This document shows, one piece after another, positions 5,432 through 5,564 of a stretch of 5,564 nucleotides of DNA. The notes beneath the pieces are model-generated. The model saw nothing but the letters and a program-made list of their open reading frames with translations. It was not told where the DNA came from and ran no database searches. Position numbers and translations under genes: made by a program. Position 1 is the stretch's first letter. Every line of letters begins with the position of its first letter. This stretch comes from Oscillospiraceae bacterium (GTDB lineage Bacteria; Bacillota; Clostridia; Saccharofermentanales; Saccharofermentanaceae). The stretch lies in assembly GCA_902803695.1 (NCBI GenBank), contig CADCQX010000327.1, positions 1 through 5,564 of the forward strand. The letters run 5' to 3'.

Positions 5432-5564
5432 TTACCTGACGCCTGATTTTATCTTGCTTACGTCCATGACACCCTGTCTGCTCGGATCCGCCAGTATCTT
5501 GATCTTGAATCTGGTCTTAAGGAGCACGACTCCGTCGCCAGGCTGTATGTCACTGAACACTTCC
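5432..5564 (-). CDS. C-terminal part of an unrecognised protein
   Basis: On the minus strand an open frame enters from the window's right edge and runs 43 codons to TAA (complement of 5432-5434). It reads EVFSDIQPGDGVVLLKTRFK and continues to end in SKIKSGVR. The stretch is rich in Val, Ile, Lys and Asp, with a Pro-Gly-Asp-Gly turn between predicted strands, as in small beta-barrel domains, but I cannot name a family. The stop lies 4 bases before the start of the Smr gene, whose likely ribosome site overlaps the end of this frame, so the two are probably an operon. One alternative frame is also open for most of this short stretch, but it stops earlier and does not abut the Smr gene. Confidence 0.6.
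   Translation of the reverse strand, partial: EVFSDIQPGDGVVLLKTRFKIKILADPSRQGVMDVSKIKSGVR

Overview
The window looks like accessory chromosome of a Gram-positive gut or rumen bacterium of the class Clostridia, most likely Lachnospiraceae or Oscillospiraceae. This is inferred from the strong AGGAGG-type ribosome binding sites, the mixed AT-rich and mid-GC composition, the large acidic, Tyr/Asp-rich secreted beta-helix proteins of a style common in those families, and a clostridial variant of the Smr domain. No marker gene fixes the taxon.

Layout. Positions 1-18 hold the last codons of a probable upstream gene, whose stop overlaps the start of a small three-helix membrane protein (18-338). Two similar transcription units follow in tandem on the plus strand. 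Unit 1 has a promoter (347-375), a 653-aa secreted beta-helix protein (436-2397), an overlapping 43-aa peptide gene (2387-2518) and a strong intrinsic terminator (2527-2556). Unit 2 has a promoter (2594-2622), a 725-aa secreted protein of the same architecture (2683-4860), a 34-aa peptide gene (4879-4983) and a stem-loop terminator (5007-5038). Two genes lie on the minus strand, convergent with these: a 112-aa Smr-domain protein (5089-5427) and, upstream of it, the C-terminal end of an unrecognised protein (5432-5564).

The main point of interest is the repeated two-gene cassette: a large exported right-handed beta-helix protein paired with a tiny cytoplasmic-type peptide. The two peptides share an aligned N-terminal motif (Tyr7-x-x-Pro10-Glu11-[LV]-Val-Val-Leu15) and have unrelated C-terminal tails. 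The two promoter and leader regions align for 92 bp without a gap, at about 78% identity by hand count, while the proteins they drive are far more diverged. The peptides look like leader-plus-variable-tail precursors, resembling the YxxP leaders of some RiPPs, but no modifying enzyme, RRE domain or transporter lies in the window, so that reading is speculative. The minus-strand genes look like housekeeping or DNA/RNA-processing functions unrelated to the cassettes.
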